DNA from: Cylindrotheca closterium
Lineage: Eukaryota > Bacillariophyta > Bacillariophyceae > Bacillariales > Bacillariaceae
Reading direction: 5' to 3'
DNA length: 64,000 bases
Assembly (NCBI GenBank): GCA_933822405.4
Contig: CAKOGP040002158.1
Coordinates: forward strand, 62,001-126,000
Part shown: positions 10,511 through 20,777 of the stretch, in pieces
Numbering within the stretch: the stretch's first letter is position 1
Layout of the letters: every line of letters begins with the position of its first letter
The notes under the pieces: model-generated
What the model was told of the DNA's origin: nothing
Seen by the model: only the letters and a program-made list of their open reading frames with translations
Databases searched by the model: none
Translations under genes and position numbers: made by a program

Positions 10511-10747
10511 CTTCTACTGTACAATAGTGTGGACATAATAAACGTCCTAGAATACATATCCTATGAAACATGCATTTTACTAAAACATAAAATTACAATT
10601 ACACATACCGTACACGGACATGACACAAAAGTTAGTCCTAGGACACATTCTCTTCTCTTTTTTCTTTATATGTAATACGAAACATCTATACAGCGAGTAC
10701 AATGAGTGGCAGCAGGTAGCCGTTTGGTGTTTTGCTTGTGTCGTGGC

Positions 10748-13700
10748 TTATTCTCGAAAACGCTGGCACTCGTCGCGAATGATTTCATTGGTCATGTCCG
10801 ATGTCAACGGTCGATCCGTGTTGGATTGGGCCGCCAAGACACACCATCGAGCTTGTTCGTATGCCAAGTTGTAGCTTCGACGGTCACTCAAGTATTCTCT
10901 GGTACCAACGTCCAAAACGAGGGCAATTTCGTCTGGCTTTAAAGCATACAAGGGTGGCATTTCGGACAAGATTGTATCCTTGAGTTGCTGACGCTCGGCT
11001 TCTCTCTTTTGTAGCTTGGATGTCTGTCGAGTGGTGTTGATTGGAGAGAGCATTGCGCTGCTGGGTTGCTCGACGGTGGGCGAGTCCACATTCCCATTGT
11101 CTCGTAAAACCTGGCTTGCATTGTCATCAACAGGCGAGGAGTCGTCACGCGTTTCTTGTGCGGGTTCTTCTACCAAGACGATTGGACAGGCTTGGTTGGA
11201 ACCAGGGGTTGACTCGGTCTTTGTTGTCGTCGCCTTGGTTGATTCTGGCGTTGGATATGCTCGGGCCGTCTTAGACTGCATCGTCGCTTTCTTGTTGTTT
11301 GCTATCTGGGCTACTTCTGGTGTTGGCTTGGCTCGTCGCGCCTTTGATATTGCTGTAGTTTCCTTGGTCATGGTTGCCTTCGAATCGGTCAAATTCGTTT
11401 TCGGCTTGGTCATCTTTTTCACAGCAGACTTTGACTTGGATTCAGTTGGATCCTTTTTCAATTTTTTCATTGGTTTCTTCGCTTGCGTTGGCTTGGATGA
11501 GTTTGGCTTAGATTCAGTTGGGTCCATCTTCTTCGACTTCGCCACAGTGTTCTTCTTGGCTTGTTCTTGTCTGTTTTTTTCTTTTGACTTTGTTGTATTG
11601 TTCTTGGGTGGTTTTGTCTTGGGCCTGCTTGCTTCGAATGACTCGGGATCTGGTTTTCTTGCTCTTCGTCTTTGTTCTGCTTCTCGCATCGCTTTTTGGG
11701 CTAGTTGTCTCGCCTTGTGGGCTGTGGACATCTCCATATCGGCAGTCGCCTGCTGAGTGGGCTTCGGCGAAGTCGGTGGGTCCATTCGTTTCCGGATGGT
11801 CGGACTTGAGCTCTCTTCTTCATTTTCTGAGATCGATTCATTCGCGGAAGAGGACGCATTCTTCTCGACAGTAGAACTCGGATCGGAAGGTTCTTCTCGA
11901 CGACATGAGACTTCCTCTTGGTTTTTCGATATTGATTCTTTTGGAGCAGAGGGAGCATCCTGAATTGGTGAACAACCTGAGGGTTCTTCTCGCTCGCGTT
12001 TCTGATCAGCATCCGTAGGCGTATCAGTAGGAGCGTCTGCAGGATTTTCAGAGCGACAATCAGTGGGAGCATCAGTGGGAGCATCGATAGGAGGATCGGA
12101 AATGGCAGAGTGTTCAAAATCATCGTAAACATTCGAAGTTTGTGAGGTATTTTCAGACCCAATTGTGTCTTCATCGTCCGAGTCAACCCCGTCGATCATG
12201 GAAAGATACGCTTTTGTGCCGTTCACGTGTTCATTTGCCATTAGGATACTTCTTGAAATCGATTCATTTTGCTGTTCAGAGTCTGTCCAATGGAGCATGG
12301 ACTCGTTTGTGATGGGAATATCGTTCATAGCTTGGAGCGCAATCATTCCAGGGAGTTTCATTGTTGGGCCACACATGTCCTTTGTCTCCGGCGTGACGCA
12401 TTTTAGGTTTCCGCAGTTCCAACTGTTGAAAAAACTCTTCTTTTCTTGTTCCGTCGCTTCAGTTGATTCAGTTTCCTTTTCCCGCTCTTCTGCGAAGGCA
12501 GTTTCCGCAATGCTGTTTTCAGCGACGCTTTCCGACATACTGGTCACACTCATGTCAGCCAATGCTGAGAGTCCCATTCTCCTCTCCTCTTCAGTCAGAC
12601 TTTGATTGTCGCAACCAGGAATGTCAAATGACGGTTCAGCGCATTCTGGAATTGACGGTAGCCTGTTTGGATAGCGCTGGGATGCCGCAATCAATCTGTC
12701 AATTTGTTTGAAGTCAACCACAGGAAATTGGTTTGCAAGGCGACCAGAGGACTCGGAATTTTGGCTTGCTGCCGACGAAGCAACGAGAGGCCCACTTTCG
12801 ACCTCCTTGGCCATGTCATCCATTAGCGCTTTTCGATTGACCTTGGGTCTGGATGGCTTTTCTTCTTTGCACGAACGATCCAGGATCCCCAGGTCTGTAT
12901 TGACAAGCAAATTATCAAGGAGGTCCCATAATGATTTTGGTTCTGGCTCTGTCGGTTGCGGAGCGGGCTCCTCAACAGATGACATGTCAAATTGAACTCG
13001 TCTTTCTGGGTTCTTCTTTTTCTTCTCGTCGCTATTGGACTTGACCAGAATGGATGGTATCCATGCTGAAGAAGATGTCTCCCCGCTTGATGGCTCTTGA
13101 TTCAAAGATACCGAGTCCCCTGTCGCAGATTTAGAGATTTCGAGTTCTCCATCGTAGGCAGAGTCCATGGTGGGTGCAGGGCTTGTCATTTCATTAATTG
13201 CATCAAGGACACTTTCGGGATGGGAAGAATCACTTTCTTCGCTTGCAGAGGCAGAGACCTGAGATTCTGTGAGACCCAATTGCTCTTTCAATTCTTCGAT
13301 CCTTGATCGTCTCTTGACTATTTTTGCTTCATCTGCTTCTGCCGCTATTTCGATGACATTATCACAGTCATCTTCATCTTCGACCGAGTCATTATCTGAA
13401 TCATCATCAAACATGGAAGCTGCGCTTCTGGCTGATTCTCTGGTTGCAGAAGAATTTTCCGATTCGTTGGTTTCGACTGTTGACGTCGCCTTGACGACAG
13501 AAGCCATGTGATCCGATTCCTCTGTTAAGACAGTTTCCATCCTCGTTTCACTGAGCTTTTGCTCCAAATGATTTTCACTAGATGATACACTCAAACTGAG
13601 GCTTGATGCACCTTCGCGCTCACCACAGGATGGCTTGGCGTCGTTGAGGTATTGCTCGTTCTCTTCCGAGGGTGCATTCACAATGGAATCAAAGCTATTC

Positions 13701-13945
13701 GAAATGGATGCCCCCAACACATCTCGAGAATTAGAAGACTCGCTACTGCTTGCCAATGTTCCGTCTAGTGCATCTTCTCGGCATTCGGCTTCGGGTTCAT
13801 CGTCCGAGTCCGAAAACCCCTCGACTTTGGCATCTTGCCCGAAGTAAGTACCAAACGGTGACTGCCAATATGATTTTTGCTCTTGCCCAGTAGATGCTTG
13901 GGCTACTTCTGTAGCTTGCAGTTGACTGCTGCTGTCAACCTTCAT
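10748..13945 (-). CDS. large disordered Ser/Glu- and Lys-rich protein, 1065 aa
   Basis: The open frame extends upstream to 14083, but the first ATG is at 13945, giving 1065 residues. It is almost wholly low complexity: an acidic Ser/Glu-rich N-terminal two-thirds, a short DAPTDAPTD-type repeat near the middle, then a Lys/Thr/Ala-rich basic stretch resembling histone-H1-like tails (KKPMKKLKKDPTESKSK). The last ~85 residues look folded and helical (LQKREAERQQLKDTILSEM, then PDEIALVLDVGTREYL) and are the only part likely to carry family identity. No enzyme motif is visible. Possible scaffold or chromatin-associated protein, but that is inference from composition alone. Confidence 0.7.
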   Translation of the reverse strand: MKVDSSSQLQATEVAQASTGQEQKSYWQSPFGTYFGQDAKVEGFSDSDDEPEAECREDALDGTLASSSESSNSRDVLGASISNSFDSIVNAPSEENEQYLNDAKPSCGEREGASSLSLSVSSSENHLEQKLSETRMETVLTEESDHMASVVKATSTVETNESENSSATRESARSAASMFDDDSDNDSVEDEDDCDNVIEIAAEADEAKIVKRRSRIEELKEQLGLTESQVSASASEESDSSHPESVLDAINEMTSPAPTMDSAYDGELEISKSATGDSVSLNQEPSSGETSSSAWIPSILVKSNSDEKKKKNPERRVQFDMSSVEEPAPQPTEPEPKSLWDLLDNLLVNTDLGILDRSCKEEKPSRPKVNRKALMDDMAKEVESGPLVASSAASQNSESSGRLANQFPVVDFKQIDRLIAASQRYPNRLPSIPECAEPSFDIPGCDNQSLTEEERRMGLSALADMSVTSMSESVAENSIAETAFAEEREKETESTEATEQEKKSFFNSWNCGNLKCVTPETKDMCGPTMKLPGMIALQAMNDIPITNESMLHWTDSEQQNESISRSILMANEHVNGTKAYLSMIDGVDSDDEDTIGSENTSQTSNVYDDFEHSAISDPPIDAPTDAPTDCRSENPADAPTDTPTDADQKREREEPSGCSPIQDAPSAPKESISKNQEEVSCRREEPSDPSSTVEKNASSSANESISENEEESSSPTIRKRMDPPTSPKPTQQATADMEMSTAHKARQLAQKAMREAEQRRRARKPDPESFEASRPKTKPPKNNTTKSKEKNRQEQAKKNTVAKSKKMDPTESKPNSSKPTQAKKPMKKLKKDPTESKSKSAVKKMTKPKTNLTDSKATMTKETTAISKARRAKPTPEVAQIANNKKATMQSKTARAYPTPESTKATTTKTESTPGSNQACPIVLVEEPAQETRDDSSPVDDNASQVLRDNGNVDSPTVEQPSSAMLSPINTTRQTSKLQKREAERQQLKDTILSEMPPLYALKPDEIALVLDVGTREYLSDRRSYNLAYEQARWCVLAAQSNTDRPLTSDMTNEIIRDECQRFRE

Positions 13946-14363
13946 GGTGTCGTCAAACCAAGTGAAACAGAGCTGATAATAGAATGTTGTTGTTGGAAGC
14001 AGGTCACTACTTGCAATGAATACACTCGCTAATTTGGTGGCGATGAAAAAAAACCTCGCGAAAATTTTAGTAGCGATCGCCAAATGAACTGTGAAGTCGG
14101 ACGTGTCAAGTCAAGCGTAAAAGTTAGATTCGCCAAACGCGCGGTGCGCAATGATTTTTTTATTTTATGATACGACCAAGAGTATTCTTGTGATACGACG
14201 AATTTTTTTTACAACTAGACTGAGCATTCCACAATCTATCGAACCTTCCGTACATGGATCGTATCAGCTAAGTAACACCTACTCGATAAAATAAACGGAT
14301 CGGATAAATGATTGTATACTTTAGGAACGTGATTCTTCGTCTAATCCTCAATCTAAATAAATA
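13946..14363. other. intergenic
   Basis: Lies between two minus-strand genes; 5' flank of the disordered-protein gene and 3' flank of the SWIM-like gene. T-rich stretches and a repeated GATACGAC word near 14168-14200. The frame of the preceding gene stays open here but without an ATG. Confidence 0.4.
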
Positions 14364-15698
14364 TTATTCAACAGATAGAATTGCACTCATACTGCTTCCA
14401 TCCACACTGGCATTGTCAATGTTAGACAGCAGGGAGCCCAGACTGTTTTCACCTTCAAGAATGATGCTAGTGCTACCCTCACTGCTGCCATCAACAGTTA
14501 CAAGTGCATCCATACTGTGCTCGTCTGCACTATATACCATGCTGTCCTCGTCCTCATTACCATAGGTCCTCGTTCGTTCGGGATATCTCGCAATGCTAGT
14601 ACTACCGTCACTGTCATTGACGGTTAGAAGTGCGTCCATGCTGTTGTCGTCCTCACTATCATTGCCATTATTGTAGTTCTTCATTTGTTCAAAATCTCTA
14701 GAAATGGCGTCACTGCCATCAGTGGCTAGAAGTGTGTCCATGCTGCCCTCACCCTCAGTATCATTTTTATTATTTCCTTTCTTCATTTGTTCAGGATCGG
14801 TAGCTAGCTCTAGAGCTCTTCCCAAATGTGGGCACACAAAGTTTTCTGTCCAACCGGATTCTGTATCGCACCGAAGGCGCTGCCGCAAAAATTCTGGGCA
14901 ATCACAGGAAACCGAAAATCCCCACCACTGAGGTCCATCGACCTTTTCCAGCTGTTTGATATTTCCGGATGCTCGTAGATTATAACACTCGTCCTCGTCG
15001 TCATCGCCGATTTCTCCAGCAGCTTGCCAATGGACTTCGAATTCTCCACACTTTTGGTCAATATCAGCCGCTTTTAGAATAGGAGCTCGTCTACATTTGC
15101 AACGAGTAGAATCATCGATGAAGTGCAGCCTGGTCAATCCTGGGATTATAATTTGTGCATCGTATTCGTTGTCTTTGGTTGGTGACTCTCTCTGTGTTAC
15201 AGGCACGATCGTTTCTTCCATACTCGGAGGTGCTGGAAGAGAGAGAGTCCTCTCGTCCACTTCCGTAGTTGGTCGTTCGACGACAGAAGTAGGCGACGGC
15301 GGTTCTTTGTTCGCCATGAGATCAACACAAAGCTCCAACGCTATTTGCAAATGATGGCAGACATGGTGCTCCATGTAATTAGAATCGATTGTCTTTTGCT
15401 CCTGCTCGGCATATCCTGGGCAGGAGCACCTGCATTCAAATCCCCACCATTTGGGTCCATTGTTCTTCCATTGGTCACCTTTGGCAATGTTGCCAGTGGC
15501 TTGTAGATAGTATTTCTGCCTTCGTCCATAGCTCGCCGTCCATGAAAAGTAGAAACTCTGTCCGTCAGAGTAAATCTTCGATTTGGTCATTGTTGGTATG
15601 CAAAGTTGATGTTCATCGTCTTCTTCGAAATCACAGGTAAAGTGTTCTCGTTTCAGGCCTGGAATAGAGCCATTGTAGCTACTACTAGTTGTGGCCAT
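14364..15698 (-). CDS. protein with two tandem SWIM-like zinc-finger modules
   Basis: I start at the ATG at 15698 (444 residues); the frame is open further upstream, with another ATG at 16052, but that part does not resemble the modules. Two homologous ~115-residue modules occur. Each has an IPGLxRxHF start, a Tyr-Leu-x-Ala-x-Gly-Asn-Ile strand, GPxWWGF, and then Cys-x-Cys-Pro followed by Val-Cys-x-His-Leu and ALEL. CxC...CxH is the SWIM zinc-finger signature, known for DNA or protein binding in transposases and MEKK1-type proteins. The acidic C-terminus holds imperfect repeats containing SMDALLTV and STSI. No transposase or kinase domain is attached. Function unknown. Confidence 0.7.
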   Translation of the reverse strand: MATTSSSYNGSIPGLKREHFTCDFEEDDEHQLCIPTMTKSKIYSDGQSFYFSWTASYGRRQKYYLQATGNIAKGDQWKNNGPKWWGFECRCSCPGYAEQEQKTIDSNYMEHHVCHHLQIALELCVDLMANKEPPSPTSVVERPTTEVDERTLSLPAPPSMEETIVPVTQRESPTKDNEYDAQIIIPGLTRLHFIDDSTRCKCRRAPILKAADIDQKCGEFEVHWQAAGEIGDDDEDECYNLRASGNIKQLEKVDGPQWWGFSVSCDCPEFLRQRLRCDTESGWTENFVCPHLGRALELATDPEQMKKGNNKNDTEGEGSMDTLLATDGSDAISRDFEQMKNYNNGNDSEDDNSMDALLTVNDSDGSTSIARYPERTRTYGNEDEDSMVYSADEHSMDALVTVDGSSEGSTSIILEGENSLGSLLSNIDNASVDGSSMSAILSVE

Positions 15699-16245
15699 TG
15701 GATTGTTTGTGTATGTAAGTATTCTATTGGAATATGGGTTGTCTTTTTTTTGGTTGATAAGATGGAGAGATTGACAAGAATGTTTCGCCAAAGTGTTCGT
15801 GTTAGGGTGCACCGTAGAATTGAATTTTGTGACCATTTGAAGCTCAAAAGACCAGAAATAGTCCCATTTCACCATGTGCCGAAGACGCCAGCGCCCACCT
15901 TGTGCGCCAAGGTACATCTCCGAACATTCAGAACATATATGTTTAAATAGAAAGGTGCACCTGGAAAGGTTCGTAAGCTTCCTCACCTTCTGATCTATTA
16001 TCCCAGTGACGGAGTCGTCAAGTACGTGTAATCCATTATTCACTGTCAACATGTACGACTGCGACAAATACTATACTACAGTATTATTGGCCTGAAAGTG
16101 CATGGTAGGTTTTCTTCCTTCTAATTTATCGCAGTGAAAGTGCAAAATGATCACTAGTATAGCATCCACTATATTACTAATTTCTATTCTATTATTTGGA
16201 CCGACTTTATAGCTTGACTGACTCCAATGCATTGCAACTGTGCCA
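15699..16245. other. intergenic
   Basis: 5' flank of the SWIM-like gene and 3' flank of the short-chain dehydrogenase gene. The SWIM gene's frame continues open to 16067, so an N-terminal extension cannot be excluded. TACAGTA near 16078. No other gene seen. Confidence 0.4.
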
Positions 16246-17238
16246 TCACGCTGCTGTACTCTCTTCCGTGTTGGTTTTTGTGGTATTTACAAAATCCTTT
16301 TGATTTATAATTTCATGAATTGCCTGAGCCGCTTTGTCTTGTATCGTAGTATCCTTGTACTCTGCAAAACTAGGGATTGCTTGGGCTTGGTCGGCTACAG
16401 GACCACTCGAACCCTTTTTGCTAGCATAAAATCCACCCGTTGGGAAGGTTTCGTCGTCCATCAATGCATCAATGTACCTCTTGGCACCCTCTTCGACTCC
16501 ATGCGCTCGTCCAAACATGGCAAAGACCTTGAACACACCCTTGACTACTAGCTTTCCCGCCATGGGCATGTCATCAAAGAACTTGGTCCCGCTGCTTGCC
16601 CCAGGACTGATAGAGACAAACCTAATGTTGTGGTGCTGTCGAGCCATGTAGGACGTCCAAAGGGTTCCCATATACTTGACGACCCCATAGGTCTCCCCAC
16701 GTGCAGGTGCCATGGATTTTCGAGAGGCGATAAATCTGCCATCAGCAACCCTCTTGAATTCTTCCACGGAATGTTCGTCGAGTTGGACTCGTTTGGCTGA
16801 CAATTCGGGAATGTCTCGGACGGCCTCGCTGGAGGAGTACACCACCGTACTACCACTTTTCAGCTTTCCAGCTTGAAAGAGTTCTTGCGTCAGCACCACG
16901 TGACCGAGAACGTTTCCAGCAAAACTGATGGTGACTCCATCCGCTGTCAAGTCCAATCCCAGCATTCCCCCAGCATTCAACACGAGACCATCAATGGACG
17001 AATCCTCCAAAGATGCAACAGCGTTTCGGACAGAATCAAGGTCACAAACATCCATTACCAGAACTTGAAAGATTTGCTTGCTGGTGATCCTTTCGAGATC
17101 TTCCTTTGCAGCCTCTGCCTTGGCTGGATTGCGACAGGCAAGAATGATTTTCTCCACTCCCTCGACTTCTGAAGCAAGTTGTCTGGCGCACTCCTTGCCC
17201 AAACCAACATTGGAACCAGTCACCATTACGGTCTTCAT
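16246..17238 (-). CDS. short-chain dehydrogenase/reductase
   Basis: A complete 330-residue classical SDR. The cofactor loop TGSNVGLG is at residues 7-14, followed by ILACRNPAKAE with the Arg typical of NADP binding. VMDVCDLDS and GLVLNAGG (the NAG motif) follow, then VVYSSSEAV with the catalytic Ser and YGVVKYMG supplying the Tyr and Lys. The layout resembles retinol-dehydrogenase/WW-oxidoreductase/protochlorophyllide-reductase-like SDRs. No presequence is evident, so cytosolic is likely. Substrate cannot be read from sequence. Both length and motif order are normal for the family. Confidence 0.9.
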   Translation of the reverse strand: MKTVMVTGSNVGLGKECARQLASEVEGVEKIILACRNPAKAEAAKEDLERITSKQIFQVLVMDVCDLDSVRNAVASLEDSSIDGLVLNAGGMLGLDLTADGVTISFAGNVLGHVVLTQELFQAGKLKSGSTVVYSSSEAVRDIPELSAKRVQLDEHSVEEFKRVADGRFIASRKSMAPARGETYGVVKYMGTLWTSYMARQHHNIRFVSISPGASSGTKFFDDMPMAGKLVVKGVFKVFAMFGRAHGVEEGAKRYIDALMDDETFPTGGFYASKKGSSGPVADQAQAIPSFAEYKDTTIQDKAAQAIHEIINQKDFVNTTKTNTEESTAA

Positions 17239-17680
17239 CTTTGATTCTTTATTTGTGTGTTTGTGTGCTTGTGTGTGTGTGGTTTGTGCGCAATACGGGG
17301 TTATCGTGGATTATTGGACACTGCGATGTACACACCTCATGGTAATATATATAATTCAGCCCCGCACATCTCTCATCTCACCATCGTGTGCGTATTTTTA
17401 TTGTCGCATTTTGGGAGAATATGAGGAAGGGGGATGCGTATAATAGGAGAAATATGCACATTGGGGGGAATGACTACTTTGACATCAAAATGACTGACTA
17501 GGTTGAATAAATAGTCACCGCATCTTATACCGCGGTATGACGAGAGATGTGCTTGCTCGATGTCGCAATGTAATGATGATGACGCACATATATACTGGAT
17601 CAGTGAGGTTGATAGCATAATATACTATCCCTATCCCTATCCCTATCCACATTGCTGCTTTGACAAAAAGGCACAATAGT
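17239..17680. promoter_or_regulatory. divergent promoter region of SDR and eEF2K-like genes
   Basis: Separates two divergent start codons. It contains GT-rich DNA next to the SDR start and a TATCCC microsatellite at 17626-17648, just upstream of the kinase ATG. No ORF is supported. Confidence 0.45.
17626..17648. repeat. TATCCC hexanucleotide repeat
   Basis: About four tandem TATCCC units, 33 bp before the alpha-kinase start. It resembles telomere-type CCCTAA repeats but differs in base order and is far too short to be a telomere. Confidence 0.7.
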
Positions 17681-20012
17681 ATGACAGAAGAGAATTACAG
17701 TAATCCCGCAAGAAAGAAACTCATCAAGATTCTAAAGGAATGCGCCGCCAAGGCTATTTCCGACGAAGATCCTTGGGGCAAACATGAGATTGAAAAGATT
17801 CCAGCCGAACTTGTAATCAGACATCTGTTTCAACCATTGACCAAAACCTGGACTATGGAAGAGACCATTGTCAAGCAGGAGAATGTACCTTTCACTAATG
17901 GGGCCATGCGATTTTGCTATCGAATGAAAAAGCTGGCAACACCACCGGCATCCGCATCCAATCATCGGTTTCATGATCACGGCTGGAAGAAGGCTCTCAA
18001 TTATGTCAGCAAAGCCTATCAAGTGGACGGAAAGATTGATACTTCGGAAGATGCCAAGAATGCTGTTCGAAATGATATTCTACTGCAGTATGAAGCATCT
18101 CATTGGGCCAAACTATTCAACGAGAAGGATCCTCCAAAGAAGATTAATTTTATTCGAGCCTATGCCTTGGAATTCCCGAACAGAGAGGGCAAACCTTGGT
18201 TTGCAGTGGAGCGATACATTGCCGGAACGGATGACTATGGTGTTGGGTTCTTCAAGCATAATACAAACTCTGGCTTTGTCGATGAAGACTTGCACCGAGT
18301 GACACCTCAGGTCTTTTCGGCGTACAGCTTTTACGAATCGTCGGGGACACGACTTGTGGCAGACATTCAAGGTGTCGGCGATCTCTATACTGATCCCCAG
18401 GTGCTTTCCAACGATTATAGATTTGGTGATGGCGATCTTGGGCCAAGAGGTATGGCCCTCTTCTTCGCTACCTTTCGACACAATACTCTTGGTAGGTTTC
18501 CTGTGAATGAACTATTATACAATTTCGAATTGAGCACAGGGAAAGCTCACCTTTTTGTCGGATTTATTAGCTGAAAGTCTAGGTATTCCTGTATTTCCTC
18601 TGTCAAAGAACGAGTTGGAACATCAAGCTAAGTATGAGGATGATGTCTATTCCTTGTCAGGCGATGGCTCGTCGTTTCAGGAAATGCTTAAAGGACTGGA
18701 CAAGTTTGCTGCCATGGATGCCAATCGAAACCGGCGGCAATCCGTGTTCATGATACCACCCGTTCAAATTAATCAACAAGAAGAAGATGCTAATACAGAG
18801 ACCCGCTCCAACATGACCAAGCGAGACCAGATCCGAAAGTCGCTCACTGTTACAAGGATATCTAAACCAGTATTTGCTAGAAAAGGAAAAGAAATGGACG
18901 AAGTCAAGTATTGCTTGGATCTGGCCAAGAAAGATTTCAAATTTGATAGCAAGGCCTATCACCGAAAGGCATCGGGTGAAATGATCAAGCGCAAGGCAAC
19001 TCCGGCTCGCCCAAGTCTCATGATCCGACATGTGTCCGATATGATGGAGGTAGATGACGAAACCAAATTGAATTTAGGAAAAGTGCACTATCAGCTGGCG
19101 GTTCTTCACGGAATGAACCGCTTCCCCGATGTAGTCCCCGTTGGTCCAGATGAAACCAAAGCTGATGTCGCTCCACACGATGCCTTTTCTGTCTTGTTTC
19201 ATTTGGCGCATGCCGCCAGTTTGGGATCGGTCGCTGCATGCCTTTCTCTTGGTCGCTTGCATGCTGGTTTGGGAACTTCGGTCTCCGAACTTTTAGACAC
19301 GGTGGTCCCAATTGATTTTGATGCGGCCAAGGACTTGTTTCGCAGATGCATGGCGTCCAAATTTCCACCCGCGTCTCCCAAGGCAGCTGCAGGTTGCCTA
19401 CTCTATCAAATGTACTTGGACGATCGCGAGTCACAGGACTATGTCGACGGGGAAGACACCTTTGGAGTTGAAGTCGTTTCCGATATCACATTGGCGCAGC
19501 TATTGGAAGACATTCTCTCTTTGATCGAAGAGACTGACAAGGAGTCAGCGGAAGCAGCAAAACACACCAACGTCAGGGAAGAAGCCGCTCGCCAATTCAA
19601 GGTGGGAGATAGAGTGGAAGGAAATTATTTTTTGGAAGGATCGTTCTACCCAGGCGATGTGACAGCTATTTCAGAAGACGGAAAGGTGGTAGAAATCTGC
19701 TACGACGATGACGGCTCCAAGGAGTCATTGACACTCGAAAATGTGCGGCTCATCATCCCACCCACAGCGACCCAAACGGTGATGGGCGGACCACTTTCGG
19801 ACGAAGAAGCACTTGGTTCGGAAAATACTGATGAAAAATGTGTTGTGGAAACCTACGAACTCAAGGGAGAACTGGCTGCTCTCAAACTCAAATTGGGATC
19901 CAAAGACGCAGCCGCAGCACTTTATGAAGACGCGTCGAATGATGCCATGAATGCTGGCAAAATGAAGAAAGCCAGTGAATGGAGTCTGAAAGCAGCCGAA
20001 CTAATGGAGTAA
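17681..20012 (+). CDS. eEF2-kinase-type alpha-kinase with Tudor-like insert
   Basis: Two exons, 17681-18491 and 18571-20012, with a 79-bp GTAGGT...TTATTAG intron that rejoins the frame exactly (750 residues). The frame is open to 17660, but the first ATG is 17681. Residues ~65-290 are an alpha-kinase domain of eEF2K type: FTNGAMRFCYRMKKL, LNYVSKAYQ, DILLQYEASHWAKLFN, NTNSGFV, LVADIQGVGDLYTDPQV, FGDGDLGPRGMALFF. The intron cuts the conserved segment just after this. A Ser/Lys-rich linker follows, then Sel1/TPR-like helices (~435-560), as in eEF2 kinases that slow translation elongation by phosphorylating eEF2. An extra module at ~610-665 (VGDRVEGNYF...DVTAISEDG...ICYDDDGS) looks like a Tudor/SMN barrel, unusual for this family. 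No calmodulin-binding site is obvious. Confidence 0.88.
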
Positions 20013-20211
20013 TATGCTGGTCTCCGCCATACAGCCAACTCATGTGGTAATGTAAAGTGAAAATATTGTTCCAAGGGTTGCATATGGTAGGATATATATA
20101 TACGCGGCTGAATACACAACACACAACACTGTATTATATATACATCACGTTTCGCATTTTGGAGTCACAGCAGTCAAACCGAGAAGCGTTTTTTCTTGTA
20201 CATTTTTATAT

Positions 20212-20628
20212 ATGCGACTGGAATACCAGGTATATAACTGCAACACCGGTATGACTCTCATAATTTGCAGAATCGCAAAAACAAACTCAAGAGCACCGAA
20301 CAGCTCCAATCACTGTTCAATTTCTACTACATGTGTAAAAACTGGCCGTTACCAGTGCTTTTCTTTCCTTCTTCGGCCCTCTTCTGCGCTTTCTGCTCAA
20401 TACTTTTTGACAACTGTGGATTGCGAAGAAGCTTGTGATTCATTCTCTCTAGGCTCCCCCATTGGTTGCGACGCCAACTGTTGTCCATACAAAAAGGACC
20501 TTAACCTCGTCCTACACGTCCTATCGGAAAATACAAAAGCGAAAGCGATCTGGTTAGCAATTCAAGTTGTATTGCTGACTGCAATTGTGGTACTCTGCTG
20601 TTGTTACTGCCAATCTAGACGAACTTAA
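20212..20628 (+). CDS. candidate small Cys-rich membrane protein
   Basis: ATG frame of 138 residues. The second half has a Cys-rich segment (VDCEEACDSFSLGSPIGC, then DANCCPYKKD), a strong transmembrane helix (WLAIQVVLLTAIVVLCCC) and a short basic tail, consistent with a type I membrane protein. The first ~50 residues look less like coding sequence, so the true start may be internal or on another exon. It may also be a 5' exon of the following membrane-protein gene, but I could not find a convincing junction. Unknown function. Confidence 0.4.
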   Translation: MRLEYQVYNCNTGMTLIICRIAKTNSRAPNSSNHCSISTTCVKTGRYQCFSFLLRPSSALSAQYFLTTVDCEEACDSFSLGSPIGCDANCCPYKKDLNLVLHVLSENTKAKAIWLAIQVVLLTAIVVLCCCYCQSRRT

Positions 20629-20777
20629 AACGATACCGAGCGTTGGAATGTATATGGCGACTGTTAAATTGTGTTGGGCGGGATTTTTGCGGGTACCTTT
20701 GTGTGCGCGTATAATAGGTCCCACTGGCATTGTGCCACCGGTGGGGTTGGAGACATTTATAGGCGTCCTAACTGGGA

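Noticed and set aside
15699..16067. N-terminal extension of the SWIM-like protein
   Set aside because: The opening codon is not ATG, and the added sequence does not resemble the two modules. An ATG at 16052 exists, so the extension is unlikely but not excluded.
17626..17648. TATCCC repeat as an internal telomere
   Set aside because: Only about four units, wrong base order for TTAGGG-type telomeres, and lies inside a gene-rich region.
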